A stretch of 64,000 nucleotides of DNA from Thermus neutrinimicus. GTDB taxonomy: Bacteria > Deinococcota > Deinococci > Deinococcales > Thermaceae. Under the pieces are notes generated by a model. It was given only the letters and a program-made list of their open reading frames with translations. It was not told where the DNA came from and made no database searches. The stretch spans positions 1 to 64,000 of the forward strand of contig NZ_JAKTNU010000008.1 in NCBI RefSeq assembly GCF_022760955.1, read 5' to 3'. This document shows positions 24,463-33,376 of the stretch, piece by piece. Made by a program: the position numbers and the translations under genes. Numbering within the stretch: position 1 is the first letter of the stretch; each line of letters begins with the position of its first letter.

Positions 24463-25638
24463 ACCCTTTAAGGCTCTAGCCAGCCCCTGGATTCCTTCTG
24501 CTATCCGCTCCTCGTCCATGGTGGCGTAGGAGAGCCTCAGGGTATTCTCCCCACCCCCGCCCGCAAAGAAGGGGCCTCCGGGCACGAAGGCCACGTTCTC
24601 CTCCATGGCCCTTTGGAAGAGGGCCTCGGCGGAAAGCCCTTCGGGGAGGGTCATCCACACAAACATCCCCCCCTTGGGCCGGGTGTAGACGACCTCTTTG
24701 GGCATCTCCCGGTCCAGGGCCTCCAGCATGGCCTGGGCCTTGGCCTTGTAGGTGGCGCGGATTCTTTCCAGGCGTTCTGGGAAGCCCTCCTTCACCAGCT
24801 CGTGCACCAGGATCTGGTTGAGGACCGGGGTGTGCAGGTCCACCCCCTGCTTGGCCTGGGTGAGCTTGAGGATCACCTCGGGCTGGGCCACGGCGAAGGC
24901 CACCCGTAGGCCCGGGGCCAGCACCTTGGAGAAGCTGCATAGGTAGATGACCCCGGGATACCCTGCTTCCCGGGCCAGCTCAAAAAGGCTTGGCAGGCGG
25001 CGTTCCCCGAAGTAGAGCTCCCGGTAGGCGTCGTCCTCCACCACCACCAAATCCCGTTCCATCGCCATCTCCAGAAGGCGCTTGCGGGCCTCGAGGGGCA
25101 TAAGCCCCCCGGAAGGGTTCTGGAAGGAGGGGATGAGGTAGAGGAAGCGGGGGCGTTCCCGCTCCAGGACCTCCTCCAGGGCTTGAAGGTCCGGCCCCTC
25201 CTCACCCGCCGGCACCGTGAGGAAGCGGGGGCCATAGGCCCGGAAGGCCTGGATGGCCCCCATGTAGCTGGGGGCCTCCAACAGAACCGGGCTTCCCTCG
25301 TCCAAAAAGACCTTGCCCAGGAGGTCCAGGGCCTGCTGGCTTCCCGTGGTGATGAGGACCTCCTCGGGGCTTACCCCAACCCATTCCGCCACCCAGGCCC
25401 TTAGGGGGAAGTAGCCCTCCGTGGGCCCGTACTGCAGGGCCACCTCGCCTTGGCTACTTAGGATCTCCGCCGCTTTCCTTGCCGCCTCCTCCTTGGGGAA
25501 GAGCTCAGGGGCGGGAAGCCCCCCGGCGAAGCTGAGGACACCGGGGCGCTGGGTGAGCTTTAGCAGCTCCCGGATGGTGGAGGCTTGGATGCGCCTGGCC
25601 CGCTCGCCCAAAAGGGTATTCCAGTCCAGGGTTTTCAC
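24445..25638 (-). CDS. lysN: 2-aminoadipate transaminase LysN (PLP-dependent, class I/II)
   Basis: Fold-type I aminotransferase of 397 residues, closely resembling T. thermophilus LysN of the alpha-aminoadipate lysine pathway, which also accepts leucine and aromatic substrates. It shows FAGGLPAPELFP, TTGSQQALDLLGKVFLDEG, SFQNPSGG, the PLP-binding lysine in YLCSFSKVLAPGLRVAF and the carboxylate-binding arginine near the C-terminus (ENTLRLSYA). The GTG at 25638 is preceded by TAAAAT 6 bases upstream, fitting a leaderless start. No other lys gene is adjacent. Confidence 0.93.
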   Translation of the reverse strand: MKTLDWNTLLGERARRIQASTIRELLKLTQRPGVLSFAGGLPAPELFPKEEAARKAAEILSSQGEVALQYGPTEGYFPLRAWVAEWVGVSPEEVLITTGSQQALDLLGKVFLDEGSPVLLEAPSYMGAIQAFRAYGPRFLTVPAGEEGPDLQALEEVLERERPRFLYLIPSFQNPSGGLMPLEARKRLLEMAMERDLVVVEDDAYRELYFGERRLPSLFELAREAGYPGVIYLCSFSKVLAPGLRVAFAVAQPEVILKLTQAKQGVDLHTPVLNQILVHELVKEGFPERLERIRATYKAKAQAMLEALDREMPKEVVYTRPKGGMFVWMTLPEGLSAEALFQRAMEENVAFVPGGPFFAGGGGENTLRLSYATMDEERIAEGIQGLARALKGLLASA

Positions 25639-25644
25639 CTACCC

Positions 25645-25650
25645 ATTTTA
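25645..25650 (-). promoter_or_regulatory. Leaderless -10 box of lysN
   Basis: TAAAAT on the minus strand with 6 bases (GGGTAG) before the GTG start at 25638. It lies in the 25-base gap after dgt, which converts the GTG from an odd choice into the expected one. Confidence 0.5.
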
Positions 25651-25663
25651 GCCCCTGGGGCCC

Positions 25664-26794
25664 TTAGGGAAAGAGCTTGCGGTAGGCCTCGAGGGCGTAC
25701 CGGTCCGTCATGCCCGCGAGGTAGTCGCACACCGCCCGCTCCAATCCCTCCTCGGGGATGCGGGCTTGGACCTCCTTGGGCAGGAGCTCAGGGTAGCGGG
25801 TATAGGTGGAGAAGAGGTTTTCCAGAACGATCTCCGCCTTACGCCTTTCCCTTAAGACCTCGGGATGGCGGTAAAAGCGCTCCATGAGAAAGGCCTTGAG
25901 TTCCCGGTGGGCCTGTTCAGCCTCGGGGGTGAGGGCAGCCAGGCGTTTAGGGTGCCGGCGCACGTCCTCGGCGTTCCTTACCCACGACCCCTCCACCGCC
26001 GCGTGGGTGGCCTCTATGGCGGCGGTGATGAAAAAACCCAGAAGCTGGCGCACCAGGATGCGGCGGGAGAGCTCGGTGAACCTCTGGAGGTCCAAGCCCT
26101 CCTCCCGGGCCAGCTCCTGCAAAAGGGTCACCCCGTTGAGCTCCTCGGGGCGCAGGAGGCCGCTACGGAGCCCATCGTCCAGGTCGTGGGCCGCGTAGGC
26201 GATGGCGTCCGAGAGGTCCACCACCTGGGCCTCGAGGGTGCCCCTGCCCTCGTACTCCGGTTTGAAGCCCGGGGCGTAGGCGGCCTCGTGGGTGGCGATC
26301 CCCTCCAGGACCTCGTGGGTGAGGTTCAGGCCCTTGAAGCCGGGGTAGCGCACCTCCAGCTGGGTGAGGATCCTAAGGGCCTGGGCGTTGTGCTCAAACC
26401 CCCCGTGGTCCCGCATGAGCTCGTTCAGGACCTTCTCCCCCGTGTGGCCGAAAGGCGGGTGGCCCAGGTCGTGGGAGAGGGCGATGGCCTCGGTGAGGTC
26501 CTCGTTGAGTCCCAGGGCACGGGCGATGGAGCGGGCCACCTGGACCACCTCGAGGGTGTGGGTCAAGCGGGTGCGGTAGTAGTCCCCAGCCCAGTTGGGA
26601 AAGACCTGGGTCTTGTATTCCAGGCGGCGGAAGGCGGTGGTGTGGAGGATACGGTCCCGGTCCTTCTGGTAAGGGGTGCGATAGGGGGACTCGGGCTCTG
26701 GGTGTTTCCGCCCCCGGGTGTCCCGGGCCTTTTGGGCGTAGGGGGCGAGCCTCTTGCTTTCCTCCTCCAAAAGCCTTTCCCGGCCTATCAGCAT
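25664..26794 (-). CDS. dgt: Deoxyguanosinetriphosphate triphosphohydrolase (dNTPase, HD domain)
   Basis: HD-superfamily dNTP triphosphohydrolase of 376 residues. The metal site is formed by RLTHTLEVVQVARSIAR (His), ALSHDLGHPPFGHTGEKVLNEL (HD) and the later VDLSDAIAYAAHDLDDGLR (Asp). The N-terminal SPYRTPYQKDRDRILHTTAFRRLEYKTQVF is the family signature. T. thermophilus dNTPase has about this length, and Thermus enzymes hydrolyse several dNTPs and need multiple dNTPs for activity. The ATG lies immediately after the fabF stop with no gap, so it is likely co-transcribed with the fab genes. Confidence 0.95.
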   Translation of the reverse strand: MLIGRERLLEEESKRLAPYAQKARDTRGRKHPEPESPYRTPYQKDRDRILHTTAFRRLEYKTQVFPNWAGDYYRTRLTHTLEVVQVARSIARALGLNEDLTEAIALSHDLGHPPFGHTGEKVLNELMRDHGGFEHNAQALRILTQLEVRYPGFKGLNLTHEVLEGIATHEAAYAPGFKPEYEGRGTLEAQVVDLSDAIAYAAHDLDDGLRSGLLRPEELNGVTLLQELAREEGLDLQRFTELSRRILVRQLLGFFITAAIEATHAAVEGSWVRNAEDVRRHPKRLAALTPEAEQAHRELKAFLMERFYRHPEVLRERRKAEIVLENLFSTYTRYPELLPKEVQARIPEEGLERAVCDYLAGMTDRYALEAYRKLFP

Positions 26795-28021
26795 CTAAAC
26801 CCGCTTGAAGAGCAGGACGGCGTTCTGGCCGCCGAAGGCGAAGGAGTTGGAGAGGGCGTAGGCCACCCTGGCCTCCCGGGGCTCGGGCACGAAGTCCAGG
26901 TCCAGCTCGGGGTCGGGGTCCTCCAGGTTGATGGTGGGGGGGATGATCCCATGGTAAAGGGCCTGCACCGTGGCGATGGCCTCGATGCCCCCGGCAGCCC
27001 CCAGGAGGTGGCCGGTCATGCTCTTGGTGCTGGAGACCATGAGCCTCTTGGCGTGCTCCCCAAAGACCTCCTTGATGGCCAGGACCTCCGCCCGGTCCCC
27101 CACGGGGGTGGAGGTGCCGTGGGCGTTGATGTAGCCCACTTCCTCGGGGTTAACCTTGGCGTCCAATAGGGCGCGGCGCATGGCCAGGAGCGCTCCTTTG
27201 CCCTCTGGGTGGGGCTCGGTGATGTGGTGGGCGTCGGCGCTCCGGCCAAAGCCCACCAGCTCGGCGTAGATCCTGGCTCCCCGCCTCTTGGCGTGCTCGT
27301 ACTCTTCCAGGACCAAGACCCCGGCCCCTTCCCCCATCACGAAGCCGTCCCGGCTTAGGGTGAAGGGGCGGCTGGCCTTGGTGGGCTCCTCGTTCCGGGT
27401 GGAAAGGGCCCGCATCACCGCAAAGGCCCCGATGGCCATGGGGGTGATGGCGGCCTCCGTGCCCCCGGCGAGGACCACGTCGGCCTCCCCCAGCTGGATC
27501 ATGCGGAAGGCATTTCCCAGGGCATCCGACCCCGTGGCGCAGGCGGTGACGGCCGTGGAACTGGGCCCCATGAAGCCGTAGCGCATGGCGATGTGGGCCG
27601 AGGCCATGTTGGCGATCATCATGGGGATGAAGAAGGGGCTTATTCGGTTTGGGCCCCGTTCCAGGAAAACCTTGCTCTGGGCCTCCCAGGTCTCCATGCC
27701 CCCAATGCCCGTGCCCACCAGGGTGCCCACCCGCTCGGGGTCCAGGGCGCCTGGCTCCAGCCCCGCGTCCCTCAGGGCCAGCTCGGCGGCGATCAAGGCG
27801 TACTGGACAAAGCGGTCCAGGCGCCTCAGCTCCTTCTTATCGATGAACTCCTCTGGATTGACGTCCACCTCGGCGGCGATGCGCACCGGCAGGGCCGAGG
27901 CGTCAAAGCGGGTGATGGGGCGCACCCCGCTCTTTCCCGCCAACTGGGCCTTATGGTAAGCCTCCGCCCCCATCCCGATGGGGGTGAGGGGTCCTAGGCC
28001 GGTAACCACCACGCGTCGCAT
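26795..28021 (-). CDS. fabF: 3-oxoacyl-[acyl-carrier-protein] synthase II
   Basis: Condensing enzyme for chain elongation in type II fatty acid synthesis, 408 residues. The catalytic cysteine is in [12 protein letters not shown], with the histidines in [11 protein letters not shown] and [13 protein letters not shown]. The end [14 protein letters not shown] is canonical. TATACT lies 6 bases before the ATG, so fabF also has a leaderless start of its own, separate from the upstream acpP message. Confidence 0.97.
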   Translation of the reverse strand: MRRVVVTGLGPLTPIGMGAEAYHKAQLAGKSGVRPITRFDASALPVRIAAEVDVNPEEFIDKKELRRLDRFVQYALIAAELALRDAGLEPGALDPERVGTLVGTGIGGMETWEAQSKVFLERGPNRISPFFIPMMIANMASAHIAMRYGFMGPSSTAVTACATGSDALGNAFRMIQLGEADVVLAGGTEAAITPMAIGAFAVMRALSTRNEEPTKASRPFTLSRDGFVMGEGAGVLVLEEYEHAKRRGARIYAELVGFGRSADAHHITEPHPEGKGALLAMRRALLDAKVNPEEVGYINAHGTSTPVGDRAEVLAIKEVFGEHAKRLMVSSTKSMTGHLLGAAGGIEAIATVQALYHGIIPPTINLEDPDPELDLDFVPEPREARVAYALSNSFAFGGQNAVLLFKRV

Positions 28022-28027
28022 GGGGGT

Positions 28028-28033
28028 AGTATA
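28028..28033 (-). promoter_or_regulatory. Leaderless -10 box of fabF
   Basis: TATACT on the minus strand followed by ACCCCC and the fabF ATG. No -35 consensus is apparent. Confidence 0.5.
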
Positions 28034-28060
28034 CCCTGCCCACCCCTGAAAGCGGGAAAC

Positions 28061-28079
28061 GGGGCGCCTTTGGCGCCCC
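28061..28079 (-). terminator. Hairpin between acpP and fabF
   Basis: GGGGCGCC and GGCGCCCC form an 8-bp perfect stem around TTT/AAA. On the minus strand GTTTCCC follows, a weak U-run. It probably gives partial termination so that acpP is expressed more than fabF. The longer T-run lies on the plus strand, where no gene would use it. Confidence 0.45.
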
Positions 28080-28101
28080 CTTTTTCCCTACGGGCTTGGG
28101 C

Positions 28102-28344
28102 TTAACCCAGCTTGGCCTGGATGTAGGCCACCGCATCCTTCACGGTGCGGATCTTTTCCGCCTCCTCGTCGGAGATCTCCAGGCCGAACTCATCCTCGAG
28201 GCCCATGATGAGCTCCACGGTGTCCAGGCTGTCCGCCCCCAGGTCCTCGATGAAGCGGGCCTCGAGGGAGATCTTCTCGGGTTCTACCGAGAGCTTTTCC
28301 GCAATAACCGCCTTGACCTTTTCAAAGATTTCCTGCTCCGTCAT
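28102..28344 (-). CDS. acpP: Acyl carrier protein
   Basis: Acidic 80-residue carrier protein holding growing acyl chains on phosphopantetheine. The attachment serine is in [21 protein letters not shown]. The ATG at 28344 ([18 protein letters not shown]) has a GGGAGG ribosome site and gives the standard length. A -10-like TAAAAT is 17 bases upstream. Confidence 0.97.
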   Translation of the reverse strand: MTEQEIFEKVKAVIAEKLSVEPEKISLEARFIEDLGADSLDTVELIMGLEDEFGLEISDEEAEKIRTVKDAVAYIQAKLG

Positions 28345-28361
28345 GAAAACCTCCCTTGGGG

Positions 28362-28367
28362 ATTTTA
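28362..28367 (-). promoter_or_regulatory. -10 box of acpP
   Basis: TAAAAT on the minus strand, in the 53-base gap after fabG. Unlike many starts in this window it is followed by a real leader with a ribosome site. Confidence 0.4.
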
Positions 28368-28397
28368 CCACGGGGTCTGGCCATGGGCCTGGCCCCT

Positions 28398-29135
28398 TCA
28401 GTGGGGGGTGAGCCCCCCGTCCACGCAAAGGGTTTGGCCGGTGATGTAGCCGGCTGCCTCGGAGACCAAAAAGGCCACCGCCTCGGCCACGTCCTCGGGC
28501 CGGCCGAAGCGGCCTGCGGGGATGCTTTTCAGGTAGGCTTCCCGCACCTCCTGCGGGAGCTTTTCCGTCATCTCCGTTTCGATAAACCCGGGGGCCACGG
28601 CGTTCACCGTGATCCCCCTGGCGGCATACTCCTTGGCCACCGCCCGGGTAAAGCCGATGAGCCCTGCCTTGGAGGCCACGTAGTTGGCCTGGCCGGGGTT
28701 GCCCAGAAGGCCCACCACGCTGGTGATGTTGACGATGCGCCCGAAGCGGGCCTTCATCATGAGCTTGATGGCCTCACGGGTAGTGCGGAAGGCCGCGGAG
28801 AGGTTGGCCTCCAGCACGGCCTCCCAGTCCTCGTCCTTCATGCGGATGAGGAGGGTGTCCCGGGTGATGCCGGCGTTGTTCACCAGGGTGTCCAACCCCC
28901 CCAGGATCTCCGCCGCCCCGTGGACCAGGCTCGTGGCGGCTTCCGCCTCCAGGAGGTTGGCCCCCAAGACCCCCACCAGGGGGCTCCCCAGCCTCCTGGC
29001 CTCCTCTGCCACCTCCTCCGCCTTCTCCCGGTTCTGGCCGTAGTGGATCACCAGGGCGTAGCCCTCCCGGGCCAGCCTGAGGGCGATGGCCCGGCCGATG
29101 CCCCGGCTGGCCCCTGTCACCAACGCCTTACGCAT
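28398..29135 (-). CDS. fabG: 3-oxoacyl-[acyl-carrier-protein] reductase
   Basis: NADPH-dependent SDR enzyme of 245 residues reducing beta-ketoacyl-ACP. The cofactor loop is [14 protein letters not shown], with NNAGITRD, the catalytic Ser in NITSVVG and the Tyr-x-x-x-Lys in [11 protein letters not shown]. The end CVDGGLTPH is typical. It overlaps the end of fabD by 8 bases. Confidence 0.96.
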   Translation of the reverse strand: MRKALVTGASRGIGRAIALRLAREGYALVIHYGQNREKAEEVAEEARRLGSPLVGVLGANLLEAEAATSLVHGAAEILGGLDTLVNNAGITRDTLLIRMKDEDWEAVLEANLSAAFRTTREAIKLMMKARFGRIVNITSVVGLLGNPGQANYVASKAGLIGFTRAVAKEYAARGITVNAVAPGFIETEMTEKLPQEVREAYLKSIPAGRFGRPEDVAEAVAFLVSEAAGYITGQTLCVDGGLTPH

Positions 29136-30045
29136 CCTCCACCTCCAACGCCTTCCTTACCCCTTCCGGGTCCCCCACGGAAAGGGCCTGGGCTTCCTTC
29201 AGGGTGCGGGCCACGAGGCCCTTCAGCACCTCCCCGCTTCCGAACTCCAAAAAGCGCCGGATGCCCCTCTTTTCCATATCTTCTAGGATCTCCACCCAGC
29301 GCACCGGGGCGGTGATCTGCTCCAGGAGAAGCGCGCGGATGCGCTCGGGGTCCTCCTCGGGCCTGGCGGTCACGTTGGAGTACACGGGGAAGCGGGGCTT
29401 CCTCAGGATCACCTGGGCCAGGTCCTGGGCCAGGCGCTCCCTGGCGGGAGCCATCAAGGAGGAGTGGAAGGGGGCGGAAACCGGCAGGACGACCACCCGG
29501 GCCCGTTTTTCCCTTAACCTTTCCGCTGCCTCCTCCACCGCCTCCTTCTTGCCGGAGATCACTGTCTGCTCAGGGGCGTTTAGGTTGGCCACCTCCACCC
29601 CCTCTAGCCCCGCCAAGGCCTCCTGGATGGCCTCTAGGGGAAGCTTTAGGATGGCGGCCATGGCTCCCTCCCCTGGGGGGACCGCCTCCTGCATGTACCG
29701 CCCCCTCAGGCGCACCAGCCTCAGGGCGTCCTCCAGCTCCAGGGTACCCGCGGCCACGTGGGCGGTCCATTCCCCCAGGGAGTGCCCCGCGGCCAGGGAG
29801 GGCTCCTTTCCCCCTTCCGCCAAAAAGGCCCGGTAGGCGGCGTAGCCCACCGCCAGGAGGGCGGGTTGCTGGTTTTCCGTGAGGGTAAGGGTTTCCTCGG
29901 GGCCTTCCCACATGAGCTTGAGGAGGCCGGGCAGGGTGGCCTCGGCCCTGTCCAGCACCTCCTTGGCGGCGGGCGAGGCCTGGTAGAGGGCTTTCCCCAT
30001 CCCCACCCGCTGGGAGCCCTGTCCCGGGAAAAGGGCAGCGTACAT
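29128..30045 (-). CDS. fabD: Malonyl-CoA--ACP transacylase
   Basis: Transfers malonyl groups from CoA to ACP; 305 residues. The start [17 protein letters not shown] is standard, and the nucleophile is the Ser in [12 protein letters not shown]. Gln and His contacts appear in FPGQGS and SAPFHSSLM. The ATG shares a base with the fabH stop, and the end overlaps fabG. Confidence 0.96.
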   Translation of the reverse strand: MYAALFPGQGSQRVGMGKALYQASPAAKEVLDRAEATLPGLLKLMWEGPEETLTLTENQQPALLAVGYAAYRAFLAEGGKEPSLAAGHSLGEWTAHVAAGTLELEDALRLVRLRGRYMQEAVPPGEGAMAAILKLPLEAIQEALAGLEGVEVANLNAPEQTVISGKKEAVEEAAERLREKRARVVVLPVSAPFHSSLMAPARERLAQDLAQVILRKPRFPVYSNVTARPEEDPERIRALLLEQITAPVRWVEILEDMEKRGIRRFLEFGSGEVLKGLVARTLKEAQALSVGDPEGVRKALEVEDA

Positions 30046-31013
30046 CAGGCCCCCCCCCAGGTGACCACCGCGGCCGCCCAGGTGAGCCCGGCCCCGAAGG
30101 ACACCAGGAGCACGTGGTCCCCCTCTTGGATGCGCCCCTCGTCCACCGCCTCCTTAAGGGCCAGGGGGATGGAGGCGGTGGAGGTGTTGCCGTAACGGTC
30201 CACGTTCACCACCACCCGCTCCCAGGGAAGGCCCAGGCGCTCCCGGGCGGCGTCGATGATCCTGAGGTTCGCCTGGTGGGGCACGAAGACCTTGATCTCC
30301 TCCGGGGTGAGGCCGGCCTTCTCTATGGCCTCGAGGGTGGCGGTGTTCATCACCCGCACGGCGAACTTGAAGACCTCCCGCCCGTTCATGTAGAGGCGGT
30401 TACGCATGGAGGTGCCGTCGGGAAGCCTGGGGGCCACGCAGGCGTGGTAGAGCTCCTTGGCTCCGCTGCCGTCCGCTCCCAGCACAAAGGAGCGGAAGCC
30501 GAAGCCTTCCCGCACCCTCCCCACCACCGCCGCGCCCCCGGCGTCCCCGAAGAGGACCGCGGTGGCCCGGTCATTCCAGTCCACGATCTTGGAGAGCGCC
30601 TCGGCCCCCACCACCAGGACCTTGCGGGAAAGGCCTGCCTCCACCAGGGCGTGGGCCTGGGCCAGGGCGTAGAGCCACCCCGGGCAACCCGCCAACAGGT
30701 CGTAGGCGAAGCCCTGGATGCCAAAGCGGGCCTGGACCAGGGCGGCGGTGTCAGGGAAAAGGGCGTCAGGGGTGTTGGTGGCCACGATGACCCCGTCCAC
30801 GCCTTCCAGGGCTCCTGGGTGCCGCCTGAGGAGGTCCTCCACCGCCTTAAAGGCCAGGTCCGAGGTGTACTCGTCCTCGGCGGCGATGCGCCGTTCCCGG
30901 ATGCCCGTGCGGGTTACGATCCACTCGTCCGAGGTATCCAGGTAAGCCTCAAACTCCTCGTTTTTCATGACCCTCTCGGGGGTGTAGGCCCCCAGGGCCA
31001 GGATGCCGCTCAT
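30045..31013 (-). CDS. fabH: 3-oxoacyl-[acyl-carrier-protein] synthase III
   Basis: Initiating condensing enzyme using acyl-CoA and malonyl-ACP; 322 residues. The catalytic Cys is in LLAGCPGWLYALAQAH, the His in VFVPHQANLRIIDA and the Asn in NVDRYGNTSTASIPLAL. It has a start-proximal -10 (TATAGT) and follows rpmF, after a terminator hairpin. Primer preference for branched starters is likely in Thermus (family knowledge) but is not readable here. Confidence 0.96.
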   Translation of the reverse strand: MSGILALGAYTPERVMKNEEFEAYLDTSDEWIVTRTGIRERRIAAEDEYTSDLAFKAVEDLLRRHPGALEGVDGVIVATNTPDALFPDTAALVQARFGIQGFAYDLLAGCPGWLYALAQAHALVEAGLSRKVLVVGAEALSKIVDWNDRATAVLFGDAGGAAVVGRVREGFGFRSFVLGADGSGAKELYHACVAPRLPDGTSMRNRLYMNGREVFKFAVRVMNTATLEAIEKAGLTPEEIKVFVPHQANLRIIDAARERLGLPWERVVVNVDRYGNTSTASIPLALKEAVDEGRIQEGDHVLLVSFGAGLTWAAAVVTWGGA

Positions 31014-31037
31014 GCCTGACCTCCCGTCATGGGCTCC

Positions 31038-31043
31038 ACTATA
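31038..31043 (-). promoter_or_regulatory. -10 box of the fabH operon
   Basis: TATAGT on the minus strand, 24 bases before the fabH ATG and just downstream of the rpmF terminator. An upstream TCAACT could act as a -35. Confidence 0.4.
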
Positions 31044-31057
31044 CCGGTCTATGCCGC

Positions 31058-31086
31058 AAAAAGTTGAGACCCCGGAAGCCGGGGTC
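31058..31086 (-). terminator. Rho-independent terminator of yceD-rpmF
   Basis: GACCCCGG (minus strand) pairs with CCGGGGTC around CTT (31068-31086), followed by TCAAC and a run of five T (31058-31062). It ends the short yceD-rpmF unit before fabH. Confidence 0.65.
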
Positions 31087-31105
31087 CCTTAAGTCTTGAC
31101 CGGGT

Positions 31106-31288
31106 CTAGACTTCTAGAACCTTGCGCCCATCGTAGTAGCCGCACTCCGGGCAGACGGTGTGGGGGGGCTTCATCGCCTTGCACTCGGGGCAAGGCACCA
31201 GGGTCGGAGGGGTCAGGGCGTGGTGGCTCCTGCGGGCATCGCGCCGCGCCTTAGAGGTCTTCTTCTTGGGTACAGGGTGCTTGGCCAT
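31106..31288 (-). CDS. rpmF: 50S ribosomal protein L32
   Basis: Zinc-ribbon ribosomal protein of 60 residues from the ATG at 31288 ([20 protein letters not shown]). Metal ligands are the CPEC ([10 protein letters not shown]) and CPEC (TVCPECGYY) pairs, the full C4 form. It follows yceD, the conserved pairing in many bacteria. An internal -10 (TATACT) and a small hairpin lie between the two genes. Confidence 0.97.
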   Translation of the reverse strand: MAKHPVPKKKTSKARRDARRSHHALTPPTLVPCPECKAMKPPHTVCPECGYYDGRKVLEV

Positions 31289-31302
31289 CTCCAATCCTCC
31301 AG

Positions 31303-31337
31303 GGGGGCTTAGCCCCCGCTAAACCCCAGGTAGTATA
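31303..31337 (-). promoter_or_regulatory. Intercistronic -10 box and hairpin before rpmF
   Basis: TATACT (31332-31337, minus strand) lies within the yceD-rpmF gap, followed by a hairpin GGGGGC-TTA-GCCCCC (31303-31317) just ahead of the ribosome site. The hairpin is close enough to the start (15 bases) to influence rpmF translation. Confidence 0.4.
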
Positions 31338-31346
31338 GCAGACCCG

Positions 31347-31883
31347 CTAGAGTTCGGGAAGGAGGTCTTTAAGTCCCAGGAAGGGGTGGTGGACCTCCGG
31401 CTCGTGGCCGCAGTCCACCAGGTTGCGGTCCGCCCCGCACACCGGGCAGAGGCCCTTGCACCCCTCCTCGCAGAGGACGGTGTAGGGCATCTCCGTGACG
31501 AAGGCCTCGGTGAGGAAGGGGAGAAGGTCCAGGTCGGGCTCGCCGAAGGCGTAGTACTCCTCCTCCGCCTCCTCATGGAAGACGAGCCCATCCAAGCCCT
31601 GTTGGTAACGGAGAAGGTGCTGGAAGTGGGCGTGGATGGGGGTGGGGGTGGGCTTGAGGCAACGGCGGCACTCCATGAGGACCACGCCCTCCACCTCCCC
31701 CGAGAGCCAGTATTCGTTCCCGCCCACCGAGGAAACCGTCACCTTCCAGGAAGCCTCTCCTTCCAGGGGGAAGCGCTCCTCCCCGACCCAGAAGGCCTCC
31801 TGCACCACGCCCGTAGCCTTGGCGGTGCCTCCTTCCCGCAGGAGGCGGGCTAGGTTGATGCTTGCCACCTTGCGGTGTTCCAT
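31347..31883 (-). CDS. yceD: YceD/DUF177 family protein with zinc-site cysteines
   Basis: Protein of 178 residues of the DUF177 family, encoded beside rpmF in most bacteria and linked to 23S rRNA or ribosome biogenesis. It has LECRRCLKPT-like MECRRCLKPTPT in the middle, and the C-terminal VLCEEGCKGLCPVCGADRNL with four clustered cysteines, a metal-binding pattern. TATACT ends 8 bases before the ATG at 31883, indicating a leaderless message. It is divergent from arginase. Confidence 0.88.
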   Translation of the reverse strand: MEHRKVASINLARLLREGGTAKATGVVQEAFWVGEERFPLEGEASWKVTVSSVGGNEYWLSGEVEGVVLMECRRCLKPTPTPIHAHFQHLLRYQQGLDGLVFHEEAEEEYYAFGEPDLDLLPFLTEAFVTEMPYTVLCEEGCKGLCPVCGADRNLVDCGHEPEVHHPFLGLKDLLPEL

Positions 31884-31890
31884 CCTTTTA

Positions 31891-31896
31891 AGTATA
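31891..31896 (-). promoter_or_regulatory. Leaderless -10 box of yceD-rpmF
   Basis: TATACT on the minus strand followed by TAAAAGG and the yceD ATG; no ribosome site at the standard distance. Confidence 0.5.
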
Positions 31897-31976
31897 GCGC
31901 CCAGGGTTCCTTTCTCCTAGGGGGCTGGCATAAAGTTCCCAAGCGGTGCATGGGGGTTTCTGCTAGCATGCCCCCC

Positions 31977-32858
31977 ATGGAGCGGGTGACCATCCTGGGC
32001 GTGCCCATGGACTTGGGTGCGGGCCGGCGTGGGGTGGACATGGGGCCCTCCGCCTTGCGCTATGCCCGGTTGGCGGAGGAGCTCGAGGCCCTGGGCTTGG
32101 CGGTGGAGGACCTGGGGGATGTGCGGGTACCCGTGGCGGAAACCCTGAGGCGAAAGGGCTTGCGCCCGGGTGGGGAAACCTACCTGGAGGAGATCCGAAA
32201 GGCTTCCCTCGAGCTCAAGGAGCGGCTCCGTTCCCTGCCAGAAGGGGTGTTTCCCATCGTCTTGGGCGGGGACCATTCCCTGAGCATGGGCTCGGTGAGC
32301 GGGGTGGCCAAGGAGCCCTTGGGGGTGGTCTGGGTGGACGCCCATGCGGACTTCAACACCCCCGAAACCAGCCCTTCGGGAAACATTCACGGCATGCCCC
32401 TGGCGGTGCTCTGCGGGCTTGGGCACCCCCGCCTCACCGAGGCCTTTCAGGCGGTGGACCCCAAGAGGGTGGTCCTGGTGGGGGTGCGGAGCCTGGACCC
32501 TGGGGAGAAGCGGCTGCTTGGGGAAATGGGGGTCAGGGTTTACACCATGCACGAGGTGGACCGCCTGGGGGTGGCCCGTATCGCCGAGGAGGTTTTGGAA
32601 AGGCTCGACGGCCTTCCCCTCCACGTTTCCCTGGACGCCGACGTCCTGGACCCCACCCTGGCTCCCGGGGTGGGGACCCCGGTGCCCGGAGGTCTTTCCT
32701 ACCGGGAGGCGCACCTCCTCATGGAGATCCTGGCCCAGTCGGGCCGGGTGCGGAGCCTGGACCTGGTGGAGGTAAACCCCATTCTGGACGAGCGCAACCG
32801 CACGGCGGAGATGATGGTGGGGTTGGCCCTAAGCCTCCTGGGAAAGCGCATCCTTTAA
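31977..32858 (+). CDS. rocF: Arginase
   Basis: Binuclear manganese ureohydrolase of 293 residues converting arginine to ornithine and urea. Metal ligands are in LGGDHSLSMGS, WVDAHADFNTPETSPSGNIHGMP and SLDADVLDPTLAPGVGTPVPGG. The SPSGNIHG loop identifies arginase rather than agmatinase. The start at 31977 (MERVTILGVPMDLG) matches T. thermophilus arginase; an ATG 9 bases upstream is also possible. The 93-base gap to divergent yceD contains no obvious operator. Confidence 0.93.
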   Translation: MERVTILGVPMDLGAGRRGVDMGPSALRYARLAEELEALGLAVEDLGDVRVPVAETLRRKGLRPGGETYLEEIRKASLELKERLRSLPEGVFPIVLGGDHSLSMGSVSGVAKEPLGVVWVDAHADFNTPETSPSGNIHGMPLAVLCGLGHPRLTEAFQAVDPKRVVLVGVRSLDPGEKRLLGEMGVRVYTMHEVDRLGVARIAEEVLERLDGLPLHVSLDADVLDPTLAPGVGTPVPGGLSYREAHLLMEILAQSGRVRSLDLVEVNPILDERNRTAEMMVGLALSLLGKRIL

Positions 32859-32861
32859 GGA

Positions 32862-32890
32862 TTGACGCCAGCGTCTATACTGGCTAGAGT
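32862..32890 (+). promoter_or_regulatory. Leaderless promoter of the DUF2939 gene
   Basis: TTGACG (32862-32867), a 17-base spacer and TAGAGT (32885-32890), then 6 bases and the ATG at 32897. The predicted transcription start coincides with the ATG. This is the best complete example of a leaderless promoter in the window. Confidence 0.6.
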
Positions 32891-32896
32891 AGCCCC

Positions 32897-33376
32897 ATGA
32901 AAGCCCGCTGGTGGGTGGGGATCCTCCTCCTGGCTTTGGGAGGCTACCTGGTTTTTTCCCCTTACTTTGCCCTACGGGGCCTTCAGAAGGCCATCGAGGG
33001 CCGGGATGCGGTGGCGTTGGAGCGGTACGTGGACTTTCCCCGGGTTAGGGAGGGCCTCGAGGCGGATCTCCATGCCGCCATGGTTAAGGAGCTGGAAAGG
33101 ACCCAGGAGGACCCCTTTGCGGCCTTGGGAGTGCTCTTGGCCGGGGGTTTAATCCGGGCCCTGGTGGATGCCCTGCTTACCCCTGAGGGCCTTGCCAGCT
33201 TGGGCACGGGGAAAGACCCGGGGGAGGTGGGTCTGGAGGAGGTGCGCCAGTGGCGGCTCAAACGGCAGGGGCTATCCCGGGTTTTGGTCCACCACGGGAA
33301 TGACCCGCAAACCGGTTTGCTGATGGAGCTTCAGGGGTTAAGGTGGCGGGTGGTGCGGGTAGTGGTTAACCCCTAG
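32897..33376 (+). CDS. DUF2939 membrane-anchored protein
   Basis: Protein of 159 residues with one N-terminal hydrophobic segment (WWVGILLLALGGYLVFS), either a signal-anchor or an uncleaved signal. It is followed by YFALRGLQKAIEGRDAVALERYVDFPRVREGLEADL, which matches the DUF2939 family. The rest is soluble and probably periplasmic. Function is unknown. It converges on a small unknown gene and overlaps it by 11 bases. Confidence 0.8.
   Translation: MKARWWVGILLLALGGYLVFSPYFALRGLQKAIEGRDAVALERYVDFPRVREGLEADLHAAMVKELERTQEDPFAALGVLLAGGLIRALVDALLTPEGLASLGTGKDPGEVGLEEVRQWRLKRQGLSRVLVHHGNDPQTGLLMELQGLRWRVVRVVVNP

Noticed and set aside
28061-28088. Rho-independent terminator on the plus strand (hairpin then CTTTTT)
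   Set aside because: No plus-strand gene is transcribed toward it. It was kept only as a weak minus-strand hairpin between acpP and fabF.
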